From positions 1 to 38,629 of the IMG/VR virus record IMGVR_UViG_3300027759_000194: DNA of 38,629 bases. One strand, written 5' to 3'. This document shows, one piece after another, positions 17,234-24,013 of the stretch. The DNA comes from a virus. Position numbers and translations under genes: made by a program. The notes under the pieces are model-generated. The model saw only the letters and a program-made list of their open reading frames with translations, ran no database searches and had not been told where the DNA came from. The stretch's first letter is position 1. Every line of letters starts with the position of its first letter.

Positions 17234-17739
17234 TTTACTTTGTAACAGAAAACTATTTAAAAACGCAAACACCAATAACTGCGAATATTGACGTTAACAA
17301 TATTGTGCCTTTCATCAAGACTCAAAGTGATATGAGAATAATGCCTATTCTTGGCACTTATTTCTATAACTACATATTGACTGCATATAATGCACAAACG
17401 TTAACAGTTGACGAAGAAGAACTAGTGACATATATTCAACCTGCGATAGCTTGGCGAAGTGCAGAAGATGCTGCTTTTGGTTTATCTTACCAGTTAAAGA
17501 ATAAAGGAATTCAAACGCAAAACGGTGACTATTCAAATAACGTGAATCAAAGTGAAGTTAATTTTGTTCAAGACCACTATGCACAAAAAGCTAGTTTCTA
17601 CGAATCACGTTTATGGAAGTATCTTGACACTAATAGAGACTTGTTTCCAAACTTTATTTCACAGTTAAATAGAGATTCAGACATCAGACCTGCAGTACAA
17701 CAAACACAAGGATTTAACGATTCAATACTTTTTTTATAA
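17230..17739 (+). CDS. Head-tail connector protein, DUF6712-like, 169 aa
   Basis: A helical protein starting four bases inside the portal gene. The sequence has the features of the Bacteroidetes connector family DUF6712: an N-terminal YLKTQTPITANID segment, IMPILGTYFYNYI, and a mid-protein helix with AIAWRSAEDAAF. It probably docks on the portal ring and joins it to the neck proteins. The family assignment is from pattern memory. Confidence 0.65.
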   Translation: MIYFVTENYLKTQTPITANIDVNNIVPFIKTQSDMRIMPILGTYFYNYILTAYNAQTLTVDEEELVTYIQPAIAWRSAEDAAFGLSYQLKNKGIQTQNGDYSNNVNQSEVNFVQDHYAQKASFYESRLWKYLDTNRDLFPNFISQLNRDSDIRPAVQQTQGFNDSILFL

Positions 17740-17749
17740 ATAAACCACA

Positions 17750-17980
17750 ATGCTTGAAATTTTAGAAACTATCAAAAAGCACGGTGCTTTAGGAATGACC
17801 GTAATAGCTTTAATTTGGATGAACAGTAGATTGTCATCTGTAGAAGAAAGATTATTCCAGTGCTTAAATGATAGGCAAGAAATAAAACAAGCATCTACAC
17901 ATAGAAGTGAGATATTAATAAAAGAGAAATTAGTTGCTATACTTCCAAATGAAAGAAAAAATAAAAGAGTTATTTCGTGA
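17750..17980 (+). CDS. Small holin-like membrane protein, 76 aa
   Basis: One short N-terminal hydrophobic segment (ALGMTVIALIWM, residues about 13-24) followed by a charged helix with RLSSVEERLF, a layout seen in BhlA/UviB-like small phage membrane proteins. It heads the lysis cassette and overlaps the next membrane gene by 32 bases. It could be the holin or its regulator. Confidence 0.5.
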   Translation: MLEILETIKKHGALGMTVIALIWMNSRLSSVEERLFQCLNDRQEIKQASTHRSEILIKEKLVAILPNERKNKRVIS

Positions 17981-18170
17981 CACACTAAAGAAAGACGGTA
18001 AATGGTCAAGAACTTCGCTTACAATGTTTACTTCATTTGCTATTTGTGTGCTTGTTGGCTTAATAGATTTCTGTATGCATGGTTATAATTCTGAAGTATT
18101 CTTCGGTTTTCTTTCGGTTGCAGTAGGTAGTAAGATATCGGATGCATTTAGCAAGAAGATTCATAGCTAA
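17949..18170 (+). CDS. Holin candidate with two membrane segments, 73 aa
   Basis: ATG 17949 is chosen because it gives the charged N-terminus MKEKIKELFRD typical of holins. Two hydrophobic segments follow, about residues 25-45 (MFTSFAICVLVGLIDF) and 49-61 (EVFFGFLSVAVG), then a short basic tail. Located before spanin and endolysin genes, it is the better holin candidate of the two, acting at the inner membrane to time lysis. Confidence 0.6.
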   Translation: MKEKIKELFRDTLKKDGKWSRTSLTMFTSFAICVLVGLIDFCMHGYNSEVFFGFLSVAVGSKISDAFSKKIHS

Positions 18171-18177
18171 TATATTA

Positions 18178-18185
18178 TACTTTTG
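18178..18185 (+). promoter_or_regulatory. Possible -7 box (TACTTTTG) for the spanin-endolysin genes
   Basis: TACTTTTG fits the Bacteroidetes consensus TAnnTTTG and lies in the only sizeable gap (18171-18277) of the lysis cassette. No convincing TTG is seen 19 bases upstream, so this is weak. The rest of the gap is AT-rich with no hairpin. Confidence 0.25.
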
Positions 18186-18277
18186 TCACAAATTATGCAC
18201 GTTTTGGCTATTATATTATACGTTATCAAGTATAAATAAACAAATTATCTATACATTATATTTTAATACATATAAAA

Positions 18278-18721
18278 ATGAAAATAAACTATACACATTT
18301 AGCGACTTTAGTATTTATGTTTTTGCTATCAATCTATTTATTCTTTATGATTTCTTGTTCAGCGAAATTTCATCAAAGAAAATTCATTGAAAAAGGTGGT
18401 AAGATTATATGCGACACTACAGTAGTTACTGTAAACACAATTGTTAAAGGTAAAGATGGCAAAGATTCGATTATCTATCGTGAAGTTTCTGTTAAATGTC
18501 CTGAGTTACAAGCACCATTAACACGATATGAGATAAGATACCAATATAAAACGATTAGAGATACTTTAAAGCTAATTAAGTACAATACAAAGTACAAGTA
18601 TAAAGAAGCTATTAAAACGATTAAAAACGATAAAAGAAAAGGTTTTGCTTTTAACTTTAGATTTCTTGGTATAATTGCATTTCTTGTCTTATTAATTGTA
18701 CTTTTGTTTAAATTTAAATAA
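18278..18721 (+). CDS. Unimolecular spanin candidate (lipoprotein plus C-terminal membrane anchor), 147 aa
   Basis: An N-terminal hydrophobic signal ends in FFMISC with Cys27 as a possible lipidation site (Met at -3, Ser at -1). The middle is a charged, mostly hydrophilic linker (residues about 28-122), and the C-terminus has a strong membrane segment FLGIIAFLVLLIVLLF near 128-143. That topology, outer-membrane lipid anchor at one end and inner-membrane helix at the other, is that of u-spanins such as T1 gp11, which fuse the two membranes at lysis. Position between holin candidates and the endolysin agrees. Confidence 0.65.
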   Translation: MKINYTHLATLVFMFLLSIYLFFMISCSAKFHQRKFIEKGGKIICDTTVVTVNTIVKGKDGKDSIIYREVSVKCPELQAPLTRYEIRYQYKTIRDTLKLIKYNTKYKYKEAIKTIKNDKRKGFAFNFRFLGIIAFLVLLIVLLFKFK

Positions 18722-18728
18722 AACAAAT

Positions 18729-19328
18729 ATGGATATTGAAAAGTACAAAGGAGTGACTATTAACGGCTCACATTTTCCTGACAAGCCGATTATTAATAAT
18801 GCAAAGATTTCATTTAACGATGAGATTTTAAAAGAGTATATTCCTGCGATTGAAAAGATGAATCTATCTAAAGGATTGAAGTTATTATTAATAGTGATGA
18901 CTGACCACGAAGGATTCAAAGTTGGTACACGAAGTTATAGAACAAACAATCCTGGTAATATCGGTAATACTGATTCAGGTGCAAACGTGAAACTTGCTAG
19001 TTTAGAGATTGGAATAGGCAGACAAATAGATTACTTTACTAAAATTATTGAAGGTAGGTCTAAAACTTATCCAATGAATAAACAAGTGAACATCAAGCCT
19101 TATTATTCAAGTGAGATAGCAAAGAATATAAAGACTTATCAGATGTCACCTTATGTACCAGGTTATCGTTTCATCTTTACAGGTCAATTAGACCAATTTA
19201 TAAAAATCTATTCGACTGGAGCAAGAGCAGGTAACAGTTATTTAAGTGAGATTATTTCATTTTTTAAGAATCACGGTATAGAACTAGATTCAAAAAGCAC
19301 CTTGCAAGAAATTAATAATATTAAATAA
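18729..19328 (+). CDS. Endolysin, lysozyme/transglycosylase-like, 199 aa
   Basis: I start at ATG 18729, seven bases after the spanin gene. The core TDHEGFKVGTRSYRTNNPGN (Glu61, then RTNNPGNIG at 71-79) is the catalytic-Glu plus NNPGNI pattern found in many phage and Bacteroidetes peptidoglycan hydrolases. There is no signal peptide, so it should depend on the holin for access to the wall. The C-terminal part contains YVPGYRFIFTGQLDQFIK, probably helical. A terminator follows. Confidence 0.75.
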   Translation: MDIEKYKGVTINGSHFPDKPIINNAKISFNDEILKEYIPAIEKMNLSKGLKLLLIVMTDHEGFKVGTRSYRTNNPGNIGNTDSGANVKLASLEIGIGRQIDYFTKIIEGRSKTYPMNKQVNIKPYYSSEIAKNIKTYQMSPYVPGYRFIFTGQLDQFIKIYSTGARAGNSYLSEIISFFKNHGIELDSKSTLQEINNIK

Positions 19329-19336
19329 TGCTAAAG

Positions 19337-19358
19337 CCTTCACAACGAAGGTTTTTTT
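19337..19358 (+). terminator. Rho-independent terminator after the endolysin gene
   Basis: CCTTC and GAAGG pair around ACAAC, followed by seven T. It closes the late/lysis transcript before the metallophosphoesterase gene. Confidence 0.75.
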
Positions 19359-19422
19359 ATTACAAAATGTCACGTTTATTGCGTAAAAAACTAGACAAAA
19401 TATTTACCTAAAACACATAACA

Positions 19423-20457
19423 ATGTCGAATAATAGAATAAGATTGAAGCCAGATGAATTTGAAATAATTAAACAATATAGAGGAATTAAAACTGCTACT
19501 GATTCAGCAGATGTAAACGATGAAGATGTTAAACATGGATGGCTTAAGACTGATAAGGCAAGTTTATTCTTTAAGAATCCGAATTTTAAAACAGAAGTTG
19601 AACAAGGATTTTCTATAATACAAGAAGAAACAATTGAAGCTACAAAAAAGCATTCACCAAAGTATAAGAAGATAGAACGTGTTGAGGATAAAGATTCTAA
19701 CTTATTAGTAATTGATATTGCTGATTTGCACATCGGTAAACTAGCTAGTGCTTTTGAAACTGGAGAAGATTATAATTGTCAGATTGCAGTACAAAGAGCA
19801 AAAGAAGGATTAATAGGTATCATTCAAAAAAGCAAAGGATATACGATAGACAAGATTCTTTTTGTAGCAGGAAACGATATTCTACACACCGACAATACAA
19901 AGAGTTCTACAACTGCAGGAACACCACAAGACACAGATGGTATGTGGTATGATAATTTTCTAACTGCAAAACAGTTGTACATTGACTTATTAGAGATGTT
20001 AGTACACATTGCAGATGTTGAAGTGGTTTACAATCCATCTAATCACGATTATACACACGGATTCTTTTTATTGCAGTTAATTGAAGCACATTTTAATAAA
20101 GCTGAAAACATCGTTTTTAACGTGGACTTGAAACACCGTAAAGCATTCCAGTACTATGATAACTTTATAGGAACTACACACGGTGATGGTGCAAAATTAG
20201 AAGCATTGCCATTGCTATATGCTACAGAACATTCTATACTATGGGCAAATACTAAACACAGATATGTATATACGCATCACATTCATCACAAATCAGGCAA
20301 AGACTTCCCTGGTATCACGATTGAAAGCCTACGTTCACCAAGTGGTACAGATTCTTGGCATCACAGAAACGGTTTTTGTGGTGGTGTAAAAGCAGTAGAA
20401 GGATATATACATTCAAAATATAATGGTCAAGTTGCTAGGTTAACACATATTTTTTAA
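19423..20457 (+). CDS. Calcineurin-like metallophosphoesterase, 344 aa
   Basis: All metal-binding blocks of the superfamily are present in order: DLHIGK near residue 101, GND near 150, NHD near 207, THGDG near 252 and the HHIHH cluster near 286. Such phage enzymes are DNA nucleases or nucleotide phosphohydrolases. The first 90 residues form a helical N-terminal domain without a recognised motif. Flanked by a terminator upstream and the control region downstream, it forms its own unit. No clear promoter box is seen in 19359-19422. The substrate is unknown. Confidence 0.85.
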   Translation: MSNNRIRLKPDEFEIIKQYRGIKTATDSADVNDEDVKHGWLKTDKASLFFKNPNFKTEVEQGFSIIQEETIEATKKHSPKYKKIERVEDKDSNLLVIDIADLHIGKLASAFETGEDYNCQIAVQRAKEGLIGIIQKSKGYTIDKILFVAGNDILHTDNTKSSTTAGTPQDTDGMWYDNFLTAKQLYIDLLEMLVHIADVEVVYNPSNHDYTHGFFLLQLIEAHFNKAENIVFNVDLKHRKAFQYYDNFIGTTHGDGAKLEALPLLYATEHSILWANTKHRYVYTHHIHHKSGKDFPGITIESLRSPSGTDSWHHRNGFCGGVKAVEGYIHSKYNGQVARLTHIF

Positions 20458-20465
20458 TATATTTG
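20432..20465 (+). promoter_or_regulatory. Promoter of putative small RNA A
   Basis: TATATTTG at 20458-20465 begins one base after the stop codon's TAA and matches the host -7 box. A TTG at 20432-20434 lies 23 bases upstream, slightly longer than usual. Confidence 0.5.
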
Positions 20466-20469
20466 CAGA

Positions 20470-20533
20470 GTTAAAATTTTTGTTTTGTTTAGGTTTGGAT
20501 TGAATGAGGAGGTGTAATAGCCTCCTTTTTTTT
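20470..20533 (+). ncRNA. Putative small RNA A (or a promoter-proximal terminated leader)
   Basis: From the expected start about five bases after the -7 box, a transcript of about 64 bases would run to a rho-independent terminator: AGGAGG and CCTCCT around TGTAATAG, then eight T. There is no reading frame of note. It may equally be only the terminator of the metallophosphoesterase gene, with a fortuitous promoter box upstream. Confidence 0.4.
20507..20533 (+). terminator. Rho-independent terminator after the metallophosphoesterase gene / RNA A
   Basis: A six-base GC-rich stem with an eight-base loop and eight T. The hairpin GGAGGTGTAAxAGCCTCC recurs almost exactly at 24014-24031. Confidence 0.8.
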
Positions 20534-20540
20534 GTGCCTA

Positions 20541-20560
20541 AAGTGCAGTATAGTACACTT
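20541..20560. promoter_or_regulatory. Operator-like palindrome 1
   Basis: AAGTGCAGTATAGTACACTT is a 20-base palindrome with two mismatched pairs. Its core AAGTGCAGTATAGTA recurs at 20602. No regulator can be assigned from the sequence. Confidence 0.55.
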
Positions 20561-20601
20561 GTGAAGGAGAAAAACACTTAATAAACGTAATAAACACTTA
20601 A

Positions 20602-20621
20602 AAGTGCAGTATAGTATACTT
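20602..20621. promoter_or_regulatory. Operator-like palindrome 2
   Basis: AAGTGCAGTATAGTATACTT shares 19 of 20 positions with palindrome 1, 61 bases downstream. Between the two sites, TAAACACTTAA-type half-sites occur at about 20573 and 20592, so the block has about six AAGTG/CACTT half-sites. Confidence 0.55.
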
Positions 20622-20683
20622 TTAGCAGTATTAAATACATCTATAGTAGAAAATATTTGTATTCAATAAACGTTAATTATAAC

Positions 20684-20719
20684 ATTTTGTAAAGTTATAA
20701 GCTGATATTTTGTAAAGTT
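20684..20719 (+). repeat. Two direct repeats ATTTTGTAAAGTT, period 23 bases
   Basis: Copies at 20684-20696 and 20707-20719 are identical over 13 bases and lie on the same face of the helix about two turns apart. Candidate iterons or activator sites upstream of the early promoter. Confidence 0.5.
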
Positions 20720-20796
20720 TTGTCAAGAATTACCTGTACTCTTATTTAGAATGAATATAAATTAGCATTAATTTGTTATTATTTTGTTGAAAAGTA

Positions 20797-20826
20797 TTGT
20801 AGTTCTAAACATTATATATATATTTG
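20797..20826 (+). promoter_or_regulatory. Early operon promoter, Bacteroidetes type
   Basis: TTG at 20797-20799 and TATATTTG at 20819-20826, separated by 19 bases, fit the -33/-7 consensus of Bacteroidetes vegetative promoters. The first gene starts 30 bases downstream after an A-rich leader. This is probably the main early promoter and depends on the host polymerase. Confidence 0.75.
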
Positions 20827-20856
20827 CATATATCAATTAACTAAAAACAAAACAAA

Positions 20857-21093
20857 ATGAAAAACATTAAACAAATCACAAAGCTAACTAACCAAGCAAT
20901 TGACTTGCTAGACTTAGCAGAACAATCAAATCAAAAGTACGATTCAATGTGTAGATACAACGTAGAAATTGCTGCACCTAATGGATTCAAGCCAAAATCA
21001 GATTTAGTAATCGAGTTTCAAATGGTTGTTACCAAGAGAATTATGGCTAGTTATTTTAGAGTTATTAACGAGATTAAAGCATTTGAGTTATGA
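20857..21093 (+). CDS. Early protein of unknown function, 78 aa
   Basis: First gene of the early operon, helical, with two basic clusters (KNIKQITK near the N-terminus, VTKRIMASYFR near 58-68). Leader AACAAAACAAAATG lacks a Shine-Dalgarno, as usual in Bacteroidetes. Overlaps the next gene by four bases. First early genes often act against host functions, but nothing in the sequence shows this. Confidence 0.65.
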   Translation: MKNIKQITKLTNQAIDLLDLAEQSNQKYDSMCRYNVEIAAPNGFKPKSDLVIEFQMVVTKRIMASYFRVINEIKAFEL

Positions 21094-21230
21094 ACGAAAC
21101 AATTAAAGAACTAGAAACAATCAAAGCCTATTACATTCAAGAGGGCGATTGGGATTCAGCTAATCAAATCACACTAGCTATAGACGTTGCAGAAAACTAT
21201 TATTTTATACTTAAACAACAAACAAGATGA
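21090..21230 (+). CDS. Tiny early protein, 46 aa
   Basis: Begins MNETIKELETIKAYYI and ends with TGA at 21228-21230; its start and stop overlap both neighbours by four bases, a strong sign of a translated chain. Contains a short helix with GDWDSANQITLAIDVAE. Function unknown. Confidence 0.6.
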   Translation: MNETIKELETIKAYYIQEGDWDSANQITLAIDVAENYYFILKQQTR

Positions 21231-21379
21231 ACGAGAGAATCAAAGAATTAGAACACCAGTTATACTTATCAGATTTCAGAATTAAAAAGTATAATAGAAA
21301 CAACGAATTTGATGCTGCTGAAAGAGAGGAATACGAAAGAATGTTAATACAGAATGAACTTAAAAAACTAAAGAAATGA
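21227..21379 (+). CDS. Tiny early coiled-coil protein, 50 aa
   Basis: Begins MNERIKELEHQLY and is almost entirely charged helix (about a third Glu/Lys/Arg), ending KKLKK. Overlaps the genes on both sides by four bases. Probably a small dimeric coiled coil; function unknown. Confidence 0.6.
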   Translation: MNERIKELEHQLYLSDFRIKKYNRNNEFDAAEREEYERMLIQNELKKLKK

Positions 21380-21558
21380 GAGCAGAAAATTTTCAAACGT
21401 GGTTAAATAGAAATGTTAAACCAACAGAAGTAAAAAACACCTACGTTGAACCAACGAAGGCAAAGATTAGAATTCAATCTACAGTTGATGAAGGCAAAGG
21501 ATTAGATTTTAATCAAAAAGCGAGTCATATTTTCGGATTAATAAAACAAATGAAATGA
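21376..21558 (+). CDS. Small early protein, 60 aa
   Basis: A short basic protein with FQTWLNRNVKPTE near the N-terminus and a helical C-terminus (KASHIFGLIKQMK). Four-base overlaps with both neighbours support it. Function unknown. Confidence 0.6.
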   Translation: MRAENFQTWLNRNVKPTEVKNTYVEPTKAKIRIQSTVDEGKGLDFNQKASHIFGLIKQMK

Positions 21559-21791
21559 AACAAGAAACAAAATTGCTAGGTGCAATCGGAATAATGCCAG
21601 TACTAGCAGATTTCTTAGAAGACCAACAATTCAACCAACAAATGAAGATGATAGCAAACGATTTAATAGCATCAATCAGAAGATTTGACAACTACTTTAT
21701 GCGAGATGCTGACATCGAATTAATCGACCAACAAGTGAATATTCAACTAGCCTTTAGACAATGGCTTAAATCAATGGAAAATGAAAAATAA
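21555..21791 (+). CDS. Small early protein, 78 aa
   Basis: Helical throughout, with LADFLEDQQFNQQMKMIAND and a C-terminal QLAFRQWLKSMENEK. Part of the overlapping chain of small early genes. No motif recognised. Confidence 0.6.
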   Translation: MKQETKLLGAIGIMPVLADFLEDQQFNQQMKMIANDLIASIRRFDNYFMRDADIELIDQQVNIQLAFRQWLKSMENEK

Positions 21792-21870
21792 AGACAAAAT
21801 TATTAAAGTAAAAGAAACTACAAAATCGCCTAAAAAATATGGCAAATTATTAAATAAAAAAAAGTGGTAA
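21781..21870 (+). CDS. Possible basic peptide, 29 aa
   Basis: ATG 21781 opens inside the last codons of the previous gene and the frame runs to TAA at 21868-21870, two bases before the next start. The product is about one-third lysine (MKNKDKIIKVKETT start). It fills the only gap in the overlapping chain, but could be noncoding. Confidence 0.35.
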   Translation: MKNKDKIIKVKETTKSPKKYGKLLNKKKW

Positions 21871-21872
21871 TT

Positions 21873-22241
21873 ATGACTGAAATAGAGACATACATTAACA
21901 GAAATACTGAAGCAACAGAATTAGATATTCAAGATTATTTCAAGTTCAAATATCGTGGTTTATTCTATCAACAAATGAAGACTAATGCAGCAAAATTGCT
22001 TAGAAAAAAAGGAATGATTTACGAAGACATTGCCAAAGTAATTAATTTAAAGAATCACGATGCTGCAATACATCACATAAACACAAAGAAAGTTGATAAA
22101 GTAGCTGAAAGCATTGTATTAGCCAACTTTGATGAGTGGATTTTGAATAAACTTTATCCAATGACTGCTACTATTTATGAATACGATAGCAGAAATAAAG
22201 AAAAAATATCGACAATTAGTCATATATTAGTTAATAAGTAG
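21873..22241 (+). CDS. DnaA domain IV-like DNA-binding protein, 122 aa
   Basis: Start at ATG 21873 (MTEIETYINRN) chosen over an ATG nine bases upstream that overlaps the previous stop. Residues about 40-60, YEDIAKVINLKNHDAAIHHI, resemble the basic helix-loop-helix and signature of DnaA domain IV (compare the FGGRDHTTVLHA type signature), the part that binds DnaA boxes. There is no AAA+ domain. It may bind the phage origin, regulate transcription, or compete for host DnaA boxes (inference). A promoter box follows it. Confidence 0.55.
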   Translation: MTEIETYINRNTEATELDIQDYFKFKYRGLFYQQMKTNAAKLLRKKGMIYEDIAKVINLKNHDAAIHHINTKKVDKVAESIVLANFDEWILNKLYPMTATIYEYDSRNKEKISTISHILVNK

Positions 22242-22249
22242 TATATTTG
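22242..22249 (+). promoter_or_regulatory. -7 box upstream of the recombination genes
   Basis: TATATTTG lies 24 bases before the ERF gene start, with an A-rich leader between. No good TTG is seen 19 bases upstream. Confidence 0.5.
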
Positions 22250-22273
22250 TAAACAATCTAAAAATAAAACAAG

Positions 22274-22807
22274 ATGAAAAACGAAACATTCGAAGATGCA
22301 ATTCCAAGACCAAACGGAATTTATTACAAGCTACATTTAGCTAAACAAGAAATCGGTAAGATTAATAAATCTGCTGACAATCCATTTTTTAAATCTAAAT
22401 ATGCAGATTTAAACACTATTCTAGATGTAGTTGAACCGATACTACATAAGTACAATTTACTGTTATTGCAACCTATTATGAATGGATGTGTGCATAGTGT
22501 AATAGTTGACATTGAAAGCGGTGTAGATATTAATGCTGAGATTAAACTACCTGAGTTAAACGACCCACAAAAGTTAGGAGGATGTATTTCTTATTTTAGA
22601 CGTTACACACTTCAAAGTTTGTTATCTTTAAGTATGCAAGATGACGATGCAAACGATGTGACTAAACACGTTAATAAGAAACCTACGATTACTATTGACC
22701 GATTCGAAAATGCTTTAACAGCAATTCAGGATGGAAAGGCGAAAAAAGAGGATTTATTTAAGTTTGAACTCACAGACCTTCAAAAGTCAGCATTACAATT
22801 ATTATGA
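22274..22807 (+). CDS. erf: ERF family single-strand annealing recombinase, 177 aa
   Basis: Residues about 36-56 (NPFFKSKYADLNTI...VVEPIL) and the GGCISYFRRYTLQSLLSL...DDDAND block at about 98-124 are the hallmark of ERF proteins. It anneals complementary single strands and works with the exonuclease two genes downstream, as in other phage recombination pairs. The C-terminal third is helical and ends just inside the next gene. Such recombinases favour mosaic exchange, which fits the strain differences seen between the two copies here. Confidence 0.88.
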   Translation: MKNETFEDAIPRPNGIYYKLHLAKQEIGKINKSADNPFFKSKYADLNTILDVVEPILHKYNLLLLQPIMNGCVHSVIVDIESGVDINAEIKLPELNDPQKLGGCISYFRRYTLQSLLSLSMQDDDANDVTKHVNKKPTITIDRFENALTAIQDGKAKKEDLFKFELTDLQKSALQLL

Positions 22808-23031
22808 CACCAAAAGAAAAAGCAAAAGAGTTAGTAGATAGTTTTTATACTATAGATTCTGACTCAGAAATGTTTGACGGATTTACAATGCCTATTTTTT
22901 ATGCTGAAAGATGTGCATTAATTGCAGTTGATGAGATTATTAATATTGGTTATTGGTCATTTATGGAATCAGGAGGAAGACAAGAACAAGAATACTGGCA
23001 AGAAGTTAAAACAGAAATAGAAGCATTATGA
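22804..23031 (+). CDS. Conserved small phage protein, 75 aa
   Basis: A helical acidic protein with MTPKEKAKELVDSFY, a hydrophobic CALIAVDEII helix and EQEYWQEVKTEIE at the C-terminus, a pattern I associate with small proteins of Bacteroidetes phages and prophages in early regions. Overlaps both recombination genes by four bases. Function unknown. Confidence 0.65.
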   Translation: MTPKEKAKELVDSFYTIDSDSEMFDGFTMPIFYAERCALIAVDEIINIGYWSFMESGGRQEQEYWQEVKTEIEAL

Positions 23032-23711
23032 GCGAATTACTATTTAGATGCAGTTCACTAGGAAAGCTGATGACGGAATCTCGTTCTAAAAGCGAGGTTT
23101 TGTCTGAAACTGCAAAGACATACATTCAAGATGTATTCAAAGAGAAAGAATTAGGTATTTATAAGGACTTTTCAAGCCGTTATACTGACAAAGGAATACA
23201 AATGGAGGACGAAGCTATCCAGTTTGCATCAGAAGTTCTTAAATGGGATTTCGTAGTAAAAAACGAAACAAGATTTAACAACGAATGGTTAACTGGAGAG
23301 CCTGACATTTGTACAGATAATCTTTTAGCTGATATAAAATGCAGTTGGAACGGTAGTACTTTTCCAATGTTCGATTCTACTTTAAAAAATAAAGATTATT
23401 TTTGGCAGTTACAAGGTTATATGATGCTAACGAATCACGATAGTAGTGAGTTAGTGTACTGCCTTATGAATACACCATTTGAAATAGTTGAAGACGAAGT
23501 AAGACGTGAACACTGGAAACTACATTTAATTGACGAGGATTTAGATGTAAGAGATGCAGTTCAGCTTTCACATAACTTCGACCAGATACCGAATGAATTA
23601 AGAGTTAAAAGATTTATTGTGCAAAAAGACGAAGAAGCACAAGATAAGATAATTGAACGTGTCAAGGTGGCACGTCAATATTACGAACAATTACAAACAA
23701 TTTTAAGATGA
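23028..23711 (+). CDS. YqaJ-like PD-(D/E)XK exonuclease, 227 aa
   Basis: Carries the lambda-exonuclease/YqaJ signature: YTDKGIQMEDEA near residue 52, GEPD at 90-93, then ADIKCSW at 101-107 giving the D...(D)xK active site (Asp93, Asp102, Lys104), and a WQLQGYMML helix near 125. It should resect double-stranded ends to provide the single strands used by the ERF protein. Overlaps its neighbours by four bases. Lys104 and acidic residues are intact. Confidence 0.85.
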   Translation: MSELLFRCSSLGKLMTESRSKSEVLSETAKTYIQDVFKEKELGIYKDFSSRYTDKGIQMEDEAIQFASEVLKWDFVVKNETRFNNEWLTGEPDICTDNLLADIKCSWNGSTFPMFDSTLKNKDYFWQLQGYMMLTNHDSSELVYCLMNTPFEIVEDEVRREHWKLHLIDEDLDVRDAVQLSHNFDQIPNELRVKRFIVQKDEEAQDKIIERVKVARQYYEQLQTILR

Positions 23712-24007
23712 GTAGTTTAATTAATTTCAGTATGAAAAATGCACAAGGTGGTTACGATAAGTACACTATGAGTGTAAACGACAAACAAGATGACTATGGT
23801 AACAATGCTAGTATCTTTGTTCAGCAATCAAAAGAAGACCGTGAAGCAAAGGTTAAAAAGAACTTTGTTGGAAACGGCAAAGTAGCTTGGACAGATGGCA
23901 ACATTGTAAAAGCTGAATTTGTTGAAAGAGTAGAAGCAAAACCAACTGGTATGTCGATGCAGTCAACGAGTTCTAAACTATCTGAAGCAAACGATTTACC
24001 TTTTTAA
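23708..24007 (+). CDS. SSB-like protein with DLPF tail, 99 aa
   Basis: The C-terminal tip NDLPF matches the acidic recruitment peptide of bacterial single-stranded DNA-binding proteins. The body is a short beta-rich domain, smaller than a usual OB fold SSB, with KVAWTDGNIVKAEFVE near residues 58-73. The position next to exonuclease and ERF genes supports a role in recombination. It may coat single strands or only carry the docking tail. Confidence 0.6.
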   Translation: MSSLINFSMKNAQGGYDKYTMSVNDKQDDYGNNASIFVQQSKEDREAKVKKNFVGNGKVAWTDGNIVKAEFVERVEAKPTGMSMQSTSSKLSEANDLPF

Positions 24008-24013
24008 TTTAAC

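Larger units (their letters stand above)
20458..20856. other. Non-coding control region between late and early genes; possible origin
   Basis: Four hundred bases without a credible gene. In order it holds RNA A and its terminator, two related imperfect palindromes (20541-20560, 20602-20621) with further CACTT half-sites between them, a very AT-rich stretch, two direct repeats ATTTTGTAAAGTT with a 23-base period (20684 and 20707), and the promoter of the early operon. Such a combination suits a repressor-operator region or a replication origin with iterons. No repressor gene lies beside it. Confidence 0.6.

Noticed and set aside
18142-18390. An 82-codon frame across the gap before the spanin gene
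   Set aside because: It overlaps the spanin signal peptide in another frame and the holin end; the composition is that of translated AT-rich spacer.
19423-20457. SbcD-like recombination nuclease by name
   Set aside because: The metallophosphoesterase motifs are clear, but there is no SbcC partner and the length and N-terminal domain do not justify that name.
20458-20856. A missed gene in the control region
   Set aside because: All frames are broken by stops within short distances, and the region is occupied by palindromes, repeats and promoter boxes.
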